Counted from the first letter of the stretch, positions 27,791-38,652 are shown. The stretch is DNA of 64,000 nucleotides from Hypericibacter sp049323455 (GCA_049323455.1 JBMONF010000011.1:62001-126000), one strand, 5' to 3'. Notes: a model not told the origin generated them from the sequence alone. Translations and numbers: made by a program.

Positions 27791-28776
27791 GTTTCCCTCC
27801 GGGAGGCGGCCTTGCGGCGGGCTCTAGGGTGCGCGCGCTGATAGAGCGAAATTATGGCGGCCGCGTCGACGTCGGTGTAGCGCTGGGTGGTGCCGAGCGA
27901 GCTGTGTCCCAACAGCTCCTGGATGGTCCGCAGGTCGCCGCCTCCGGCCAGGAGGTGGGTGGCGAAGCTATGGCGCAGCGCATGGGGCGTGGCCGTCGCC
28001 GGCAAGCCCAGCAAGGCCCGGAGCCGGGCCATCTCGCGCTGCGCCACCCGGGCCGCGAGCCTTTGCCCGCGGGCACCCAGGAAGAGCGGCATGTCCCGGC
28101 CGCCGCCATAGGGACAGGCGGCGACATAGTCGGCGATGGCATCCCGCACCTCGGGCAGGAGCGGCACCCGGCGCTGCTTCGCGCCCTTGCCCGTGACGAG
28201 CAGCTCGGCCATGGCGCCTTCCCCCTCGACCTCCGGCAGATCGCCGCGGTCGAGCGCCAGCGCCTCGGCGATGCGCAGGCCCGCGCCATAGAGCAGCATG
28301 AAGAGGGCGCGGTCGCGGGCGCCGATCCAGGGCTCTCGCGCGAAAACGCCGGTTTCGTCGATCAGGTCCTGCGCCTCCGCGGCCGAGAGCGCCTTGGGCA
28401 CGGAGCGCGGCAGGCGCGGGGTCTTGAGCGTCGCCAAGCTTGCGTTCCGGACCAGGTCGCGGCGCGCGAGGAAGCGGAAGAAGCTCTTCAGGGCCGAGAG
28501 CGCGCGCGCGCTCGAGGTCGCCTTGATGCCGCGCTCGGCGCGCTCGGCAAGCCAGCCCCGGAAATCGCTGCGCGCGAGCCCTTGAAGATCGGCCAGGCCG
28601 GGAAGCCGGCCGAGATGGCCGGTGAGAAATCCCAGAAAGCTCGCCAGATCCCGCCGGTAGGCATCGACGCTGTGAGGCGAGGCGCGCCGCTCGTGCGCGA
28701 GCCAGGAGAGCCAGTCTTGCGCCGCGCGTTCGAGCGCCGGCTCGAGCTCGAGCGTCAGCGGGCCGAGTTCAGCCAC
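27787..28776 (-). CDS. xerC: Tyrosine recombinase XerC
   Basis: Site-specific recombinase that resolves chromosome dimers at dif with XerD. The 329-residue protein has the N-terminal SAM-like DNA-binding domain (about 15-110) and the catalytic domain with all six residues: Arg168 (LLYGAGLRIAEAL), Lys in VTGKGAKQRR (197 or 200), His265 and Arg268 (HALRHSFATHLL), His291 and the nucleophile Tyr300 (QRYTDVD). The neighbouring DUF484 gene overlaps its start, the same partnership seen in E. coli. Not a phage integrase: no element boundaries are present. Confidence 0.94.
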   Translation of the reverse strand: MAELGPLTLELEPALERAAQDWLSWLAHERRASPHSVDAYRRDLASFLGFLTGHLGRLPGLADLQGLARSDFRGWLAERAERGIKATSSARALSALKSFFRFLARRDLVRNASLATLKTPRLPRSVPKALSAAEAQDLIDETGVFAREPWIGARDRALFMLLYGAGLRIAEALALDRGDLPEVEGEGAMAELLVTGKGAKQRRVPLLPEVRDAIADYVAACPYGGGRDMPLFLGARGQRLAARVAQREMARLRALLGLPATATPHALRHSFATHLLAGGGDLRTIQELLGHSSLGTTQRYTDVDAAAIISLYQRAHPRARRKAASRRET

Positions 28777-29510
28777 GACCGCACGCAGTGTTCGAGGATG
28801 CGCGCGAGGAAGGAGAGCAGCTCCGTGCCCTGGCCGGAATCGAAATAGCCCGGATGGCGCGTGCCGAAGGCGATGAGCCCCAGCGGCATGCCCTTGGCGA
28901 ACTCGAGCCGCAGCAGCGCATCCGAGCGCACCAGGCCGGCGGCCCCGCCGAAAACGCGCGGATCGCCGGGCGCGTCGTCGCGCAGCATCACGTCATGCCC
29001 GCGCCCGATCAGCGCGTCGACGGTGCCCCGATCGAGCAGCTGCACGCCCTCCACGCGGCTGGGCTCGGTCGTGCCGGCGTTGCGCTCGAGGCAGAGCGTC
29101 ACGACGTCCACGTCGAGAATCACCGCGAGGTCGGTGGTCACGATCTCGATCAGGTTGGCGAGGCTCTTGGCCTCGAGCAGGGCCAGCGCCGCGCGATGCA
29201 CGCGCGTCTGGGTGGCGAGGTTGTCGCGGCTGTTGGCGAGCAGGTCGTCCTGATCGCTGCGCAAGCGCTGCAGCTCGCGACGCAGCTTCTCGACCATGAA
29301 CTGCTGCAGGTCCACCACGCCGTCGCCCGAGCGCCGGCCGGGCACGCGCTGGCTGTCGAGCAGCTCGGGATGGCGCGTCAGGAAATCGGGATGGCGGCGC
29401 AGATAGTCGCCGACCTCGGCGGCGGTGACGCGCGCGCTGCGAGCCGGCGCCGAACCCGCAGCCGCATTCTCGCGGGACCGGTCGGCGGCGTCCTCGGGCG
29501 TGTGCGTCAT
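28755..29510 (-). CDS. DUF484-family protein
   Basis: A 251-residue cytoplasmic protein. After a disordered N-terminal 30 residues comes VGDYLRRHPDFLTRHPELLD, the DUF484 hallmark, a coiled coil (about 70-105) and a GAF-like domain to the end. Its 3' end overlaps the xerC start by 22 bases. DUF484 genes are regularly found next to xerC (yigA in E. coli), but their molecular role is not settled; a regulatory or sensory function is a guess from the GAF-like fold. Confidence 0.85.
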   Translation of the reverse strand: MTHTPEDAADRSRENAAAGSAPARSARVTAAEVGDYLRRHPDFLTRHPELLDSQRVPGRRSGDGVVDLQQFMVEKLRRELQRLRSDQDDLLANSRDNLATQTRVHRAALALLEAKSLANLIEIVTTDLAVILDVDVVTLCLERNAGTTEPSRVEGVQLLDRGTVDALIGRGHDVMLRDDAPGDPRVFGGAAGLVRSDALLRLEFAKGMPLGLIAFGTRHPGYFDSGQGTELLSFLARILEHCVRSWLNSAR

Positions 29511-29522
29511 GGGGCGAGGCCT

Positions 29523-30179
29523 TCAGAGGATGGATTGGCCGGTCTTGGCCCAGTCGGCCAGGAAGGCGGCGAGGCCCTTGTCGGTCAGCGGGTGCTGGAA
29601 CATCTGGCGCAGCACGGCCGGCGGCAGCGTGGCCACGTCGGCGCCCATCTTGGCGGCCTGGATCACATGGACCGGATGGCGCACGGAGGCCACCAGCACC
29701 TCGGTGTCGATGCCGTCATAGGCGTTGAAGATCTGGACGATGTCGGCGATCAACCCCATGCCGTCGGCGCCGATGTCGTCGAGCCGGCCGACGAAGGGGG
29801 AGACGAAGGTCGCCCCGGCCTTGGCCGCGAGGATCGCTTGCGCCGGCGAGAAGCAAAGCGTGACGTTGACCTGGATGCCTTCGCTGCGCAGCCTCTTGCA
29901 GGTCTTGAGGCCGTCGAAGGTCAGGGGCACCTTGACGCAGATGTTGTCGGCGAGCTTGGCGAGCTTGCGGCCCTCCGCCAGCATCTTCTCGTGCTCGGTC
30001 GCGGTCACCTCGGCGCTGACCGGCCCCGGCACCACGGCGCAGATCTCCTTCACGACCTCGAAGAAGTCGCGACCGGCCTTGTGCACGAGCGAGGGATTGG
30101 TGGTGACGCCATCGACCAGGCCGGTGGCGGCCAGGTCGCGGATCTCGGCGATGTCGGCGGTGTCGATGAAGAACTTCAT
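29523..30179 (-). CDS. tal: Transaldolase (fructose-6-phosphate aldolase-like, type 3B)
   Basis: Transfers dihydroxyacetone units between sugar phosphates in the non-oxidative pentose phosphate pathway. The 218-residue protein begins MKFFIDTADIAEI, contains the Schiff-base Lys83 in NICVKVPLT, and shows TLCFSPAQAILAAKAGATFVSPFVGR. The short length marks the TalB/MipB-like small family, annotated as transaldolase or fructose-6-phosphate aldolase. The start at 30179 is the conserved one; the frame is open to 30269. It is 12 bp upstream of the DUF484 gene on the same strand. Confidence 0.93.
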   Translation of the reverse strand: MKFFIDTADIAEIRDLAATGLVDGVTTNPSLVHKAGRDFFEVVKEICAVVPGPVSAEVTATEHEKMLAEGRKLAKLADNICVKVPLTFDGLKTCKRLRSEGIQVNVTLCFSPAQAILAAKAGATFVSPFVGRLDDIGADGMGLIADIVQIFNAYDGIDTEVLVASVRHPVHVIQAAKMGADVATLPPAVLRQMFQHPLTDKGLAAFLADWAKTGQSIL

Positions 30180-30228
30180 GGGCGCTCGTTTCAGGCCTTC
30201 CTCGTCGGTATCGGGTGGCGGCGTGGCC

Positions 30229-30253
30229 GTGGGCGCTCGAGATGAGCGCCCAC
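30229..30253. promoter_or_regulatory. Perfect 10-bp inverted repeat in the tal-priA divergent spacer
   Basis: GTGGGCGCTC at 30229-30238 and GAGCGCCCAC at 30244-30253 are exact reverse complements around the 5-nt centre GAGAT. The 111-bp divergent spacer must hold both promoters, so the palindrome is well placed for an operator; it could also be a hairpin in the tal leader. Confidence 0.45.
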
Positions 30254-30290
30254 GTGGCCGAATCGACACCCCTCTTTTAAAGTGTAGCCG

Positions 30291-32513
30291 ATGCCGGAAT
30301 CACGCACCAGTTCGGGCGCCGAGGGCGCCGGCGCGGCCCAAGCTGCGGCGCCGACGGTAAGCGTGCTGCTGCCGCTGCCGCTGGCGGGCGCCTACGACTA
30401 TCGCCTGCCCGAGGGCATTGCTGTGGCACCCGGCGATTTCGTGATCGTGCCCCTGGGCCGGCGCGAGACGATCGGCGTGGTGTGGGGCGAGGGCAGCGGC
30501 GCGGTGGCGCCGGCGAAGCTCAGGGACGTCATCGAACGGCTGGAGGCGCCGCCGATGCCCGAAGCGATCCGCCGCTTCGTCGAATGGGTGGCCGGTTACA
30601 GCATGGCGCCCTTGGGCGCGGTCTTGCGCATGGCGATGAGCGTGTCGGCGGCCCTCGAGCCGCCCAGGGCGCTTACCGCCTATCGCCTGGCGGCCGGCGC
30701 CGCGCCGCCGCCGCGTCTCACGGCCGCGCGCCAGCGCGTGCTCGATCTGCTCAAGGAGGGGCCGCCGCGCCTGCTCTCGGAGCTGGCGCGCGAGGCCGGC
30801 GCCTCGACGAGCGTGATCAAGGGGCTGGTCGCGGCGGGCGCGGTCGAGACGGTCGAACTGCCGGCGCGCGCGAGCCCGCCGCCGCCCGATTGGCGCTTGC
30901 CCGGCCCGACGCTCGAGCCGGCCCAGGCCGAGGCGGCGGCGCGCCTGCGCGAGGCGGTGCGAACGGGCGGTTTCTCGGCCACGCTCGTCGACGGCGTCAC
31001 CGGGGCCGGCAAGACCGAGGTCTATTTCGAGGCGATCGCGGCCGCACTCGAAGCGGGCCGGCAGGTGCTGGTGCTCTTGCCCGAGATCGCGCTCTCGGCG
31101 CAGTGGCTGGAACGCTTCGAGCGGCGCTTCGGCGCCAAGCCCGCGCAGTGGCACTCCGATCTCGGCGCTGCCGAGCGGCGCTGGACCTGGCGTGCGGTCG
31201 CCGAGGGGCGCATCCGCCTGGTGGTGGGCGCGCGCTCGGCCCTGTTCCTCCCCTTGGCCGAGCTCGGCCTCATCGTGGTCGACGAGGAGCACGAGGCCGC
31301 CTTCAAGCAGGAGGACGGCGTCATCTACCAGGCGCGCGACATGGCGGTGGTGCGCGCGCATCAGGGCGGCTTCCCGGTGCTGCTGGTCTCGGCCACGCCT
31401 TCGCTCGAGACGGTGCAGAACGTGGCGGCCGGGCGCTATCGCGCGGTCCACCTGCCCGATCGCCATGGCGGGGCGAGCCTGCCCGCGATCGAGACGATCG
31501 ACCTCCGGCGTCATGCGCCGCCCCGCCAGAGCTGGCTGTCGCCGCCCTTGCGCGCGGCGCTCGCCGAGACGCTCGCCCAAGGCGAGCAGGCGCTGCTGTT
31601 CTTGAACCGGCGCGGCTATGCGCCCCTCACGCTTTGCCGTACCTGCGGCCATCGCCTGCAATGTCCGAACTGCACCGCCTGGCTGGTCGAGCATCGCTTC
31701 CGCGGCCGGCTGCAATGCCATCACTGCGGCTACATGGCCGAGTTGCCGCCCGCCTGCCCGGCTTGCGGGGCTGCCGGCAGCTTCGCGGCCTGCGGCCCCG
31801 GCGTCGAGCGGCTGGCCGAGGAAGCGATGGCGCTTCATCCCGACGCGCGGGTTGCGGTGATGACGAGCGACACCGTGTTCTCGCCGCGCGCGGCCGAGGA
31901 GATCGTGCGGCAGATCCAGGCCCACGAGATCGACCTGCTGATCGGTACGCAGATCGTGGCCAAGGGGCATCACTTCCCGATGCTGACGCTGGTGGGCGTG
32001 GTGGATGCCGATCTGGGTCTGGGCGGCGGGGACTTGCGCGCGGCCGAGCGGACCTATCAGCTCCTGCACCAGGTGGCGGGGCGCGCCGGCCGGGCCGAGC
32101 GGCCTGGGCGCGTGCTGCTGCAGACTTACGCGCCGGAGCATCCGGTGATGCAGGCGCTGGTCAGCGGCGATCGCGACCGTTTCATGGCGGAGGAAGCCGA
32201 GGATCGCAGGCGCACCGGCATGCCGCCCTTCGGCCGGCTGGCCGCCCTGATCCTTTCGGGCGATACGGCCGAGGCGGTGGACCGGCTCGCCCGCGAGGTC
32301 GCGGCCCGCGCACCCCATGTGGACGGCGTGACGGTGCTGGGGCCGGCACCGGCGCCGCTGGCGCTCTTGCGCGGCCGCCACCGCCGTCGCTTCCTGATGA
32401 AATGCCGACGCGACATCGCGCCGCAGCCGCTGATCCGCGAGTGGCTGGCGCCGGTGAAGCTTACCGGGAGCCTGCGCCTGCAGATCGACATCGATCCCTA
32501 CAGCTTCTTCTAA
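30291..32513 (+). CDS. priA: Primosomal replication protein N' (PriA helicase)
   Basis: Superfamily-2 3'-5' helicase that restarts stalled replication forks. In 740 residues: an N-terminal 3'-DNA-binding domain, a winged-helix region, Walker A DGVTGAGKTEV and the DEEH box VVDEEHEAAFKQEDG, then the zinc-binding insertion with the Cys pairs of CRTCGHRLQCPNC, CHHCGYMAELPPACPACG, and the C-terminal helicase motifs (GTQIVAKGHHFP, HQVAGRAGRAERPG). Complete and of normal length. Upstream of the atp operon, as in many alphaproteobacteria. Confidence 0.95.
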   Translation: MPESRTSSGAEGAGAAQAAAPTVSVLLPLPLAGAYDYRLPEGIAVAPGDFVIVPLGRRETIGVVWGEGSGAVAPAKLRDVIERLEAPPMPEAIRRFVEWVAGYSMAPLGAVLRMAMSVSAALEPPRALTAYRLAAGAAPPPRLTAARQRVLDLLKEGPPRLLSELAREAGASTSVIKGLVAAGAVETVELPARASPPPPDWRLPGPTLEPAQAEAAARLREAVRTGGFSATLVDGVTGAGKTEVYFEAIAAALEAGRQVLVLLPEIALSAQWLERFERRFGAKPAQWHSDLGAAERRWTWRAVAEGRIRLVVGARSALFLPLAELGLIVVDEEHEAAFKQEDGVIYQARDMAVVRAHQGGFPVLLVSATPSLETVQNVAAGRYRAVHLPDRHGGASLPAIETIDLRRHAPPRQSWLSPPLRAALAETLAQGEQALLFLNRRGYAPLTLCRTCGHRLQCPNCTAWLVEHRFRGRLQCHHCGYMAELPPACPACGAAGSFAACGPGVERLAEEAMALHPDARVAVMTSDTVFSPRAAEEIVRQIQAHEIDLLIGTQIVAKGHHFPMLTLVGVVDADLGLGGGDLRAAERTYQLLHQVAGRAGRAERPGRVLLQTYAPEHPVMQALVSGDRDRFMAEEAEDRRRTGMPPFGRLAALILSGDTAEAVDRLAREVAARAPHVDGVTVLGPAPAPLALLRGRHRRRFLMKCRRDIAPQPLIREWLAPVKLTGSLRLQIDIDPYSFF

Positions 32514-32555
32514 TAGGGGCTCGCCCGCGCCCCGGGAGGAGGGGTGCTCCCGCGG

Positions 32556-32630
32556 CCGGCGGGAAGCGCCGGAATCGGCCGGTTTTTCCGCGGGTTGATC
32601 GTCCGACCAAGGGGCGTTGCATGCCCCTTT
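32556..32630 (+). terminator. Tandem hairpins after priA
   Basis: A CCGGCG/CGCCGG stem (32556-32572) is followed ten bases later by TTTTT (32583-32587), and a second hairpin, AAGGGGC with GCCCCTT around GTTGCAT (32609-32629), is followed by TTCG. Together they are credible stop signals for priA before the atpH gene 125 bp further on. Confidence 0.45.
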
Positions 32631-32755
32631 CGTCTATGTTATTCACCGCGCGCCCGCGCCGCGGCGAAAGCCGTCGTCGCGCGGGGTTCATGTTGCCGGC
32701 GCGGTCTTGGTGGGAACGGAGCGCGCCTCACGGGAAGGAACGGAGACCAGCGAAG

Positions 32756-33315
32756 GTGGCAGCCCGAGGCACCGGCCCAGGCGGTCTAGCGGCGCGCTAC
32801 GCCGCAGCGCTCTTCGAATTGGCCGACGAGAAGAAGCAGCTCGACGAGGTCGCGAAGGATCTGGGCGAGCTGAAGGCGATGTTGGGCGAGAGCGAGGATC
32901 TGCGCCGGCTGATCCGCAGCCCGCTCCTGTCGCGCACCGAGCAGGACCGCGCCATGGCGGCGCTCTTGGAAAAGGCGGGCCTGTCGGCGTTGGTCCGCCA
33001 CTTCGTCGGGCTGGTGGCGCGCAACCGCCGCCTGTTCGCGCTTCCCGCCATGATCGACGAATATCTGACCGAGCTCGCACGCCGGCGCGGCGAGGCTTCC
33101 GCCCAGGTGATCTCGGCGCAACCGCTCGACGAGCGCCAGCGCCAGGCCGTGACCGAGGCGCTCCGGCGCGTCACCGGCGGCAAGGTCGCCGTGGACATGA
33201 AGGTCGACCCGAGCCTTTTGGGCGGCCTGGTCGTGAAGGTCGGCAGCCGCCTCATCGACAGCTCGCTCAAGACCAAGCTTCAGAGACTCCAACTCGCCAT
33301 GAAAGGGGTTGAGTG

Positions 33316-33316
<1 letters not shown>
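32756..33316 (+). CDS. atpH: F1Fo ATP synthase subunit delta
   Basis: Stalk subunit joining F1 to the peripheral stalk. The 186-residue product begins MAARGTGPGGLAARYAAALFELADEKKQLDEV, typical of OSCP/delta, and ends with PSLLGGLVVKVGSRLIDSSLKTKLQRLQLAMKGVE, the conserved C-terminal domain. I chose the GTG at 32756 because it gives the family length and is preceded by AAGGAACGGAG; no ATG lies near, so an ATG-only search would miss or mis-start this gene. Stop overlaps the atpA ATG by one base. Confidence 0.92.
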
Positions 33317-34845
<1,529 letters not shown>

Positions 34846-34879
34846 ACGCCGTTCGAGGACAAGACCGGGCCCCCTCGCC

Positions 34880-35752
34880 ATGCCGAGCCTCAAGGATCTC
34901 AAGATCCGCATCAACAGCGTGAAGTCCACGCAGAAGATCACCTCGGCCATGAAGATGGTCGCGGCGGCCAAGCTCCGGCGCGCCCAGGAGCAGGCCGAGG
35001 CCGCCCGGCCCTATGCCGAGCGCATGGAGCGCATGCTGGGCTCGCTGGCGGCCACCATGGCGGGGCGGGAGGGCGCGCCGGCTCTGCTCGTCGGCACCGG
35101 CAAGGACCAGACCCATCTGGTCGTGGTGATGACCTCCGACCGCGGCCTGTGCGGCGGCTTCAACTCCTCGATCGTGCGCGGCGCCCGGCGCTTCGTGCGC
35201 GACCGGCTGGCCGAGGGCAAGACGGTCAAGATCCTGTGCGTCGGCCGCAAGGGTCGCGATCAGCTCCGGCGCGATTTCGGCAAGCTGATCCACCAGACCA
35301 TCGACGAGGTCGGCCGGCCGCGCCTCACCTACGGCGAGGCGGCGAAGATCGCGGGGCGCATCACCCAGATGTTCGAGGCCGGCGAATTCGACGTCTGCAC
35401 GATCTTCTACAACAAGTTCAAATCGGCGATGACGCAGATCCTCACGCAGCAGCAGCTGATCCCGTTCGCGGGCGCCGGCGCTGCAGCGGCGGGCGACACG
35501 TTCTACGAGTACGAGCCGGACGAGCAGGAGATCCTGGCCGAGCTTCTGCCGCGCAACCTCGGCGTCCAGGTGTTCCGGGCGCTCCTGGAGAACGCGGCCT
35601 CGGAGCAGGGCGCCCGCATGACGGCGATGGACAACGCCACGCGCAACGCCGGCGACATGATCAACAGGCTCACCATCAACTACAACCGCAGCCGCCAAGC
35701 TTACATCACCAAGGAGCTGATCGAGATCATCTCCGGTGCCGAGGCGCTGTGA
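34880..35752 (+). CDS. atpG: F1Fo ATP synthase subunit gamma
   Basis: Central rotor shaft of F1, 290 residues. N-terminal helix MPSLKDLKIRINSVKSTQKITSAMKMVAAAKLRRAQ and C-terminal helix MTAMDNATRNAGDMINRLTINYNRSRQAYITKELIEIISGAEAL form the coiled-coil axle; SDRGLCGGFNSSIVR is the central domain motif. Third gene of atpHAGDC; 34 bp after atpA. Confidence 0.97.
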   Translation: MPSLKDLKIRINSVKSTQKITSAMKMVAAAKLRRAQEQAEAARPYAERMERMLGSLAATMAGREGAPALLVGTGKDQTHLVVVMTSDRGLCGGFNSSIVRGARRFVRDRLAEGKTVKILCVGRKGRDQLRRDFGKLIHQTIDEVGRPRLTYGEAAKIAGRITQMFEAGEFDVCTIFYNKFKSAMTQILTQQQLIPFAGAGAAAAGDTFYEYEPDEQEILAELLPRNLGVQVFRALLENAASEQGARMTAMDNATRNAGDMINRLTINYNRSRQAYITKELIEIISGAEAL

Positions 35753-35789
35753 CGAAGGACGCGATCTAGCGCGCCAGAAGGAGCATTCA

Positions 35790-37214
35790 ATGGCCAAGAA
35801 CCTTGTCGGCAAGATCACGCAGGTGCTGGGCGCCGTCGTCGACGTCCAGTTCGACGGCGACTTGCCGCCCATCCTGAACGCGCTGCATGTCGACAACCAG
35901 GGCAAGCGCCTCGTGCTCGAGGTGGCGCAGCATCTGGGCGAGAACACCGTGCGCACCATCGCGATGGACACCACCGACGGCCTCGTGCGCGGCCAGGAGG
36001 CGATGGACACCGGCGGCCCGATCGCGGTGCCGGTCGGCCCCGAGACCCTGGGCCGCATCATGAACGTGATCGGCGAGACGGTCGACGAGCGCGGTCCCGT
36101 CGCTGCCAAGAAGAGCTACCCGATCCACCGCCCGGCGCCGGAGTTCATCGACCAGTCGACCGAGGCGCAGGTGCTGGTCACGGGCATCAAGGTCGTGGAC
36201 CTGCTGGCCCCTTACGCCAAGGGCGGCAAGATCGGCCTGTTCGGCGGTGCGGGCGTGGGCAAGACCGTGCTGATCATGGAGCTCATCAACAACGTCGCCA
36301 AGGCGCATGGCGGCGTGTCGGTGTTCGCCGGCGTGGGCGAGCGCACGCGCGAGGGCAACGACCTCTATCACGAGATGATCGAATCGGGCGTCATCAAGCT
36401 CGACGGTCCCGGCTCCAAGGTGGCGCTCGTCTACGGCCAGATGAACGAGCCGCCGGGTGCGCGCGCCCGCGTCGGCCTCTCCGGCCTCACCGTCGCCGAG
36501 TATTTCCGCGACGAGGAGGGCCAGGACGTGCTGTTCTTCGTCGACAACATCTTCCGTTTCACCCAGGCGGGCTCCGAGGTCTCGGCGCTCCTGGGCCGCA
36601 TTCCCTCGGCGGTGGGCTATCAGCCCACGCTCGCCACCGACATGGGTGCCTTGCAGGAGCGCATCACCACCACCAAGAAGGGTTCGATCACCTCGGTGCA
36701 GGCCATCTACGTGCCCGCCGACGACCTGACCGACCCGGCGCCGGCGACCTCCTTCGCGCACCTGGACGCCACGACCGTGCTGTCGCGCCAGATCGCCGAG
36801 CTCGGCATCTACCCGGCGGTGGACCCGCTCGATTCGACGAGCCGCATCCTCGACCCGCGCGTGGTGGGCGAGGAGCACTACGGCGTGGCGCGCGAGGTGC
36901 AGCGCGTGCTGCAGACCTACAAGTCGCTGCAGGACATCATCGCCATTCTCGGCATGGACGAGCTCTCCGAAGAGGACAAGCTGGTGGTGGCGCGCGCGCG
37001 CAAGATCCAGCGCTTCCTGTCGCAGCCCTTCCACGTCGCCGAGGTCTTCACCGGCTCGCCCGGCAAGTTCGTGAAGCTCGAGGACACCATCAAGGGCTTC
37101 AAGGGCATCGTCGCGGGCGAGTACGACGATCTGCCCGAGGCCGCCTTCTACATGGTCGGCACCATCGAGGAGGCGATCGAGAAGGCCCGCCAGATGGCCG
37201 CCGAGGCGGCCTGA
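35790..37214 (+). CDS. atpD: F1Fo ATP synthase subunit beta
   Basis: Catalytic subunit of F1, 474 residues. Walker A GGAGVGKT at 152-159, catalytic GERTREGNDLYHEM, and the DELSEED-like loop, here MDELSEEDKLVV. The ATG at 35790 is preceded by AGAAGGAG at ideal spacing; an earlier in-frame start at 35736 lies inside atpG and is rejected. Confidence 0.98.
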   Translation: MAKNLVGKITQVLGAVVDVQFDGDLPPILNALHVDNQGKRLVLEVAQHLGENTVRTIAMDTTDGLVRGQEAMDTGGPIAVPVGPETLGRIMNVIGETVDERGPVAAKKSYPIHRPAPEFIDQSTEAQVLVTGIKVVDLLAPYAKGGKIGLFGGAGVGKTVLIMELINNVAKAHGGVSVFAGVGERTREGNDLYHEMIESGVIKLDGPGSKVALVYGQMNEPPGARARVGLSGLTVAEYFRDEEGQDVLFFVDNIFRFTQAGSEVSALLGRIPSAVGYQPTLATDMGALQERITTTKKGSITSVQAIYVPADDLTDPAPATSFAHLDATTVLSRQIAELGIYPAVDPLDSTSRILDPRVVGEEHYGVAREVQRVLQTYKSLQDIIAILGMDELSEEDKLVVARARKIQRFLSQPFHVAEVFTGSPGKFVKLEDTIKGFKGIVAGEYDDLPEAAFYMVGTIEEAIEKARQMAAEAA

Positions 37215-37258
37215 GGCGGATCTCGCGGCAGGCAAGTCGGACGAAAGGCTGAAGGCTC

Positions 37259-37675
37259 ATGGCGGAGCAGACGCAGTTCGAGCTGGTGTCACCGGAGCGG
37301 CTTCTCGTCGCCAAGGCGGTCGACATGGTGGTCGTGCCGGGAACGGAGGGCGATTTCGGCGTGCTGCCCCAGCATGCGCCCTTCATCTCGAGCGTGCGGC
37401 CCGGCGTCATTGTCGTGTTCGAGGGCGGGCAGGCGACGGAGCGCATCTTCGTCGCCGGCGGCTTCGCCGAGGTCACGGCCGAGCGCTGCACGGTGCTGGC
37501 CGAGCAGGCGATGCCGCTCGCCGAGCTCGATCGCGGCCAGATCGAAGCCGAGCTCAAGGACGCGCGCGAGGATCTCGCCGACGCGAAGGACGAGGCTCAG
37601 CGCGCTGTCGCCGAGCGGGCGGTCGCCGTGGGCGAGGCCAAGCTCGCCGCCGCAACCGAGGGTTCGGCCTACTGA
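37259..37675 (+). CDS. atpC: F1Fo ATP synthase subunit epsilon
   Basis: Rotor subunit that couples gamma to the c-ring and inhibits ATP hydrolysis. The 138-residue product has the N-terminal beta-sandwich (FELVSPERLLVAKAVDMVVVPGTEGDFGVLPQHAPFI) and a two-helix C-terminal part rich in Asp, Glu and Ala. Last gene of the F1 operon; the Fo genes are not in this window, as is normal in alphaproteobacteria. Confidence 0.95.
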   Translation: MAEQTQFELVSPERLLVAKAVDMVVVPGTEGDFGVLPQHAPFISSVRPGVIVVFEGGQATERIFVAGGFAEVTAERCTVLAEQAMPLAELDRGQIEAELKDAREDLADAKDEAQRAVAERAVAVGEAKLAAATEGSAY

Positions 37676-37683
37676 GGCTCGGT

Positions 37684-37698
37684 GGCGCGCCGCGCGCC
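37684..37698 (+). terminator. G+C-rich hairpin after atpC
   Basis: GGCGCG and CGCGCC pair around CCG nine bases after the atpC stop. No U-run follows, so termination is tentative. A second small palindrome, CCGATCGGGATCGG, lies at about 37732-37745. Confidence 0.3.
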
Positions 37699-37821
37699 GC
37701 ACCCTTAACCCTTTGACACGAAAGGTCAAGGCCGATCGGGATCGGTCTTGCGCAATGGCGGCTGCGACCGCAGAATAGGCGCTGCCGAAAGGTAAATTTG
37801 GCGCGGTGCGAACAAAGCTAG

Positions 37822-38652
37822 ATGGGAAAAGCGATGAAGCACTGGACGCTCGACGACATTCCCTGGAACAAGTTCGATCCCGCCCTCGTCGATCCGGAGC
37901 TGCTCCGCATCGTCAAGGCCGCCAGCATGGTCGAATATAACGGCGGCGATTACGCCGCCTATCTCTGCAACGTCTTCGCCGACGACCCCGCCTTCCAGGA
38001 GGTTGCGCGCGAGTGGGCGGTCGAGGAGGTGCAGCATGGCGCGGCGCTGGCGCGCTGGGCGGCCCTCGCCGATCCCGGGTTCGACTTCGAGGAGAGCTTC
38101 GGCCGCTTCAAGGCCGGCTTCCGGATCCCGACCGGCGCGACCCGCTCGATCCGCGGCTCGCGCTCGGGCGAGCTGGTGGCGCGCTGCATCGTCGAGACCG
38201 GCACCAGCTCCTATTACACCGCGCTGATGGAGGCCGCGAAGGAGCCCGTGCTGAAGGAGATCTGCCGCAACATTGCGGCCGACGAGCTTCGGCACTACAA
38301 GCTCTTCTACGTTCATCTGAAGCGCTATCTGGAGCGCGAACGCATCGGCCGCTGGCGGCGCGTCCTGGTGGCGCTCAGGCGCATCACCGAAACCGAGGAC
38401 GACGAGCTCGCCTACGCCTACTACGCGGCCAATGGCGGCGCCGGCGCGGATTACGACCGCAAGCGCTGGAGCCGCGCCTATGCCCGTCGCGCCTACGGCT
38501 TCTACCGGCGCCACCACATTCAACGCGGCATCGCCATGGGGCTCAAGGCCGCGGGCCTCACGCCCAACGGCAAGCTCAACGCCTGGTTGACCGGGCTGGC
38601 CGCCTGGTTCATGGCGCGGCGGGTCCACCGACTGGCGCGCGCGGGCGCCTGA
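37822..38652 (+). CDS. Ferritin-like diiron protein (acyl-ACP desaturase-like)
   Basis: A 276-residue soluble protein with a four-helix ferritin-like core. A complete set of carboxylate-bridged diiron ligands is visible in order: Glu38 (VEYNGGDYAAYL), Glu69 and His72 (EEVQHG), Glu125 (ETGTSSYYTAL), Glu155 and His158 (ADELRHYKLF). The two E-x-x-H motifs and their spacing are those of acyl-ACP desaturases and related ferritin-like oxygenases. A basic C-terminal helix (MARRVHRLARAGA) could contact membrane or nucleic acid. Substrate unknown. It follows the atp operon by 146 bp and probably has its own promoter. Confidence 0.8.
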   Translation: MGKAMKHWTLDDIPWNKFDPALVDPELLRIVKAASMVEYNGGDYAAYLCNVFADDPAFQEVAREWAVEEVQHGAALARWAALADPGFDFEESFGRFKAGFRIPTGATRSIRGSRSGELVARCIVETGTSSYYTALMEAAKEPVLKEICRNIAADELRHYKLFYVHLKRYLERERIGRWRRVLVALRRITETEDDELAYAYYAANGGAGADYDRKRWSRAYARRAYGFYRRHHIQRGIAMGLKAAGLTPNGKLNAWLTGLAAWFMARRVHRLARAGA

